A stretch of 64,000 bases of DNA, from NCBI RefSeq assembly GCF_000973725.1, contig NZ_CP009621.1, positions 1,617,501 through 1,681,500 on the forward strand, in the 5' to 3' direction. Under the pieces are notes generated by a model, which was not told where the DNA came from, did not search any database, and was given only the letters and a program-made list of their open reading frames with translations. The position numbers and the translations under genes are program-made. Every line of letters starts with the position of its first letter. The first letter of the stretch is position 1. Shown in pieces: positions 61,522-64,000 of the stretch. The stretch comes from Pontibacter korlensis. GTDB taxonomy: Bacteria; Bacteroidota; Bacteroidia; Cytophagales; Hymenobacteraceae.

Positions 61522-62961
61522 ATGCAGCGACTCGATTTAAGACAACTTTTATCACAGAAGCTATCGCCGCAGCAGATACAATTTATCAAGCTGCTGCAGA
61601 TACCTACTGCTGAGTTGGAGGCGCGCATAAAAGAGGAGCTGGAGGTAAACCCCGCCCTGGAAGAAGGCCGCGACGAACCTGCCGAAGAGTACAGCGATTC
61701 ATCGGATGAGTATGAGGAGGACTATAGTCAGGACGATGACATCGACCTGAACGACTACCTAAACGACGATGAGATAAGCGGCTATAAAATGCAGGGCGAC
61801 CGAGGTGGAGATGAGGAAGACAAGGAGATGCCTATCGCAATGGCCTCCACGCTTACCGACTCGCTGCTCGACCAGTTAGGCTTTCTGAGCCTGGACGACA
61901 AGCAATACAGCATTGGACTGCAGCTTATTGGCAGCATTGACAGCGACGGGTACATCCGTCGTGAGTTGAGTTCTATTGCCAACGACCTTGCCTTTTCGCA
62001 GAATATCGAAACAACAGAGGAGGAGATAGAGCAGGTGCTGCACCTGATTCAGAGTTTCGACCCTGCAGGTATTGCCGCCCGTGATTTGCCGGAGTGCCTT
62101 TTGCTGCAGCTGGAGCGCCGTGAACAGGATGCTACTACCGTACTGGCTGAGCGCATCATCAGGCAGGCCTTTGACGAGTTCACGAAAAAGCATTACCAGA
62201 AAATCCTGTCCAAGTTTAACGTGACGGAGGATGACCTGAAGAAAGCTGTGGACCTGATAACAAGGTTGAACCCAAAGCCAGGCGGTTCTGGTGCCGGTAT
62301 TGCGCGCGTGCAGTACATTATCCCCGACTTTATACTTACCAACAATAATGGCCAGCTGGAGCTGTCGCTTAACTCCCGCAACGCCCCAGACTTGCGCATC
62401 AGCCGCTCTTACGCTGATATGTTCGATGCCTATGACAAGTCGGACAAAAAGGACAAGAAGCTGAAGGAGACAGTAGCCTTTGTAAAGCAGAAGCTGGACG
62501 CAGCCAAGTGGTTTATAGATGCCATTCGCCAGCGCCAGAACACGCTGCTGCGCACCATGGAGGCTATCATAAAGTACCAGCACGACTTCTTTCTGGAAGG
62601 CGATGAAAGCGAGCTGCGCCCGATGATCCTAAAAGACATTGCCGAGGAGATTGGTATGGACATTTCCACGGTTAGCCGTGTAGCCAACAGCAAAGCCGTA
62701 CAGACAGAATTCGGAATCTACCCGCTCAAGTATTTTTTCTCAGAGGGTATCGCCACTGACTCTGGCGAGGATGCTAGTAGCCGTGAGGTGAAGCATATCC
62801 TGAAAGAAATCATCGATAATGAAGATAAGCGTAAGCCGCTTTCCGATGAGAAAATAGAGAAGATGCTGAACGAAAAAGGCTACAACATTGCCCGCCGCAC
62901 GGTGGCCAAGTACCGTGAGCAATTGAATATTCCGGTAGCACGCCTGCGTAAGGAGTTGTAA
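61522..62961 (+). CDS. rpoN: RNA polymerase sigma-54 factor
   Basis: A 479-residue sigma-54. Region I is LRQLLSQKLSPQQIQFIKLLQIPTAELEARI (in parts, residues 5-38), followed by an acidic region II (DEPAEEYSDSSDEYEEDYSQ, about 50-85). The core-binding and HTH parts contain SLDDKQYSIGLQLIGSIDSDG and DISTVSRVANSK near 376-390. The C-terminal RpoN box ARRTVAKYREQLNIP, near residue 455-470, recognises the -24 element. All parts are present. Monocistronic, with its own clear housekeeping-type promoter. Which sigma-54-dependent activators exist cannot be seen here. Confidence 0.96.
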   Translation: MQRLDLRQLLSQKLSPQQIQFIKLLQIPTAELEARIKEELEVNPALEEGRDEPAEEYSDSSDEYEEDYSQDDDIDLNDYLNDDEISGYKMQGDRGGDEEDKEMPIAMASTLTDSLLDQLGFLSLDDKQYSIGLQLIGSIDSDGYIRRELSSIANDLAFSQNIETTEEEIEQVLHLIQSFDPAGIAARDLPECLLLQLERREQDATTVLAERIIRQAFDEFTKKHYQKILSKFNVTEDDLKKAVDLITRLNPKPGGSGAGIARVQYIIPDFILTNNNGQLELSLNSRNAPDLRISRSYADMFDAYDKSDKKDKKLKETVAFVKQKLDAAKWFIDAIRQRQNTLLRTMEAIIKYQHDFFLEGDESELRPMILKDIAEEIGMDISTVSRVANSKAVQTEFGIYPLKYFFSEGIATDSGEDASSREVKHILKEIIDNEDKRKPLSDEKIEKMLNEKGYNIARRTVAKYREQLNIPVARLRKEL

Positions 62962-63102
62962 TCTCTTATTTCAAAGTATAAATTAGCTTTCCCCTGTGCA
63001 TCGGCAGCGCATAAACTGTGCACTGCTATGCCTTTGTTCCCCTGTTTCTAACCGAAGTATTGGCTGCTACCGTACACCCGGGAGTGAACAAACAAATCAA
63101 CA

Positions 63103-64000
63103 ATGAAGATATCATTTGAGGAGCTCAAGGCGCAGTTCAGGAAAGTACTGCTAAACGTAGGCTTTGCTGACAACAAGGCGGAGCTGTGTGCCAGGATCTT
63201 TGCGGAGAACAGCAGGGATGGCGTGTACTCCCACGGACTAAACCGTTTCCCGGTGTTTGTGGATTTGGTAAAAGAAGGTTTGGTGAAAGCAGATGCCGAG
63301 CCTGAAAAGGTAGGGCACAATGGCGTGGTAGAGCAGTGGGATGGTAACTTGGCTCCGGGTATGTATACTGCCACAAAGGCGATGCAGCGGGCTATAGAGC
63401 TGGCAAAAGAGAATGGTATGGGTTGCGTGGCTGTAAGAAACACAAACCACTGGATGCGCGGAGGCACCTATGGCTGGCAGGCTGCAGATGCCGGTTGCAT
63501 TGCTATCTGCTCTACCAACGCCCTTGCCAGTATGCCGCCCTACGGAGGCTCAGAGCCGCGATTGGGAAATAACCCGCTGGTAATAGCCGTGCCACGAAAG
63601 AAGGGGCACATGGTGCAGGACATGGCCATATCGCAGTTCTCCTACGGCAAAATGCAGGAGTATGAGCTAAAAGGAGAAAAGCTGCCATACTATGGTGGCT
63701 ATGATGCCGAGGGCAACCTGACAACTGACCCTGTGGCGATAAAAGAAACTAGCAGCGCATTGCCCATCGGGTTCTGGAAAGGCTCAGGATTGGCACTGAT
63801 GCTGGACGTGCTGGTTGCCTCATTAAGCGGAGGTCGCACAGTTGAGCAAATTTCTGCCGACGGGAAAGAAGCCGGAGTATCGCAGTTTTTCCTGTGCATA
63901 AATGCCGAGAAACTGGATGAGTCTATTCTGGAGAATATCATCAGTTATACCAAGAGCAGTGCAGGCGGTGACCGTGACGGAGAAGTGCGCTATCCAGGAG
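63103..64000 (+). CDS. 2,3-diketo-L-gulonate reductase-like dehydrogenase, 3' end cut by window edge
   Basis: The frame is open from ATG 63103 to the end of the window (about 299 residues). It encodes an Ldh_2/malate dehydrogenase-like oxidoreductase resembling YiaK/DlgD: MKISFEELKAQFRKVLL, DGVYSHGLNRFPVFV near residue 40, NTNHWMRGGTYGWQAADAG near 115, LGNNPLVIAVPR near 160 and LPIGFWKGSGLALMLDVLVA near 225. The His in the NHWMRGG motif is the family's catalytic His. Predicted reaction: NAD(P)H-dependent reduction of a 2-oxo sugar acid such as 2,3-diketogulonate or 3-dehydro-gulonate. A closely similar function rather than the exact substrate is certain. Confidence 0.9.
   Translation, partial: MKISFEELKAQFRKVLLNVGFADNKAELCARIFAENSRDGVYSHGLNRFPVFVDLVKEGLVKADAEPEKVGHNGVVEQWDGNLAPGMYTATKAMQRAIELAKENGMGCVAVRNTNHWMRGGTYGWQAADAGCIAICSTNALASMPPYGGSEPRLGNNPLVIAVPRKKGHMVQDMAISQFSYGKMQEYELKGEKLPYYGGYDAEGNLTTDPVAIKETSSALPIGFWKGSGLALMLDVLVASLSGGRTVEQISADGKEAGVSQFFLCINAEKLDESILENIISYTKSSAGGDRDGEVRYPG

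Noticed and set aside
61876..62583. 235-codon open frame on the minus strand inside rpoN
   Set aside because: Antisense shadow of a conserved gene; leucine-rich, no family motif, and the sense frame has every rpoN block.
1..64000. CRISPR array, phage, or transposon
   Set aside because: No regularly spaced identical repeats with unique spacers; no integrase, transposase, capsid or IS-type ends seen.

Overview
The window is a piece of a Bacteroidota chromosome, most likely from the Cytophagales/Hymenobacteraceae (Pontibacter-like). This is an inference from gene content and style: a FloA-NfeD pair, type-3 ProS, AsmA and OmpP1/FadL-like proteins, DPP-IV peptidase, DUF4168, TAnnTTTG promoter elements, few Shine-Dalgarno sites, and a complete 3-hydroxyanthranilate branch of tryptophan breakdown. 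It is mostly single-copy housekeeping DNA. I see no prophage, IS element, CRISPR array or rRNA.

Layout. 0-4 kb: 3' part of coaE, a tandemly duplicated tRNA-Val cassette, and a large AsmA-like protein. 4-16 kb: mscS-like channel, amino-acid dehydrogenase, anmK, arsR-like regulator, hemA, an orphan histidine kinase, a FemAB/GNAT-like protein, nhaC, an EamA transporter without a canonical start codon, and dusB. 16-23 kb: CPBP protease, cdsA, a second glutamate-type dehydrogenase, psd, msrC, ribD, prmC. 23-28.6 kb: a five-gene nucleotide-sugar operon (UDP-sugar dehydrogenase, galE, rfbB, a WbpP/TviC-type epimerase, rfbA), in which rfbB and most of rfbA are strikingly GC-rich. 28.6-36.5 kb: chrA, a 2OG-Fe(II) oxygenase, three lipoprotein genes (one broken by an in-frame TAG), nfeD-floA, proS. 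36.6-42 kb: an aromatic- and Arg/Ser-rich lipoprotein, an outer-membrane protein and DPP-IV. 42-59 kb: a small alarmone synthetase-like gene and a ClC channel, then kynurenine catabolism genes (ALDH, HAAO, ACMSD, KMO, KynU) spread among unrelated genes. 59-64 kb: a frameshifted PorT-type barrel gene, asnS, rpoN, and a partial diketogulonate-reductase-like gene at the right edge.

Genes that work together: KMO, KynU, HAAO, ACMSD and ALDH form a continuous route from kynurenine to 2-aminomuconate. CdsA and Psd belong to phosphatidylethanolamine synthesis. NfeD and FloA make a membrane-microdomain pair. The dehydrogenase and the WbpP-like epimerase could make UDP-GalNAcA-type sugars, while RfbA and RfbB make dTDP-4-keto-6-deoxyglucose.

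The least expected signal is not a gene. The heptamer AAGTATA/TATACTT occurs about 90 times by eye in 64 kb, against about 8 expected for random sequence. It lies in genes, in spacers and in terminator hairpins, sometimes as inverted pairs, and is absent from the GC-rich rfbB/rfbA stretch. A second, purely intergenic repeat family (AGTTAGAAAGTT-like units) lies at four places, one of them abutting the lost start codon of the EamA gene.
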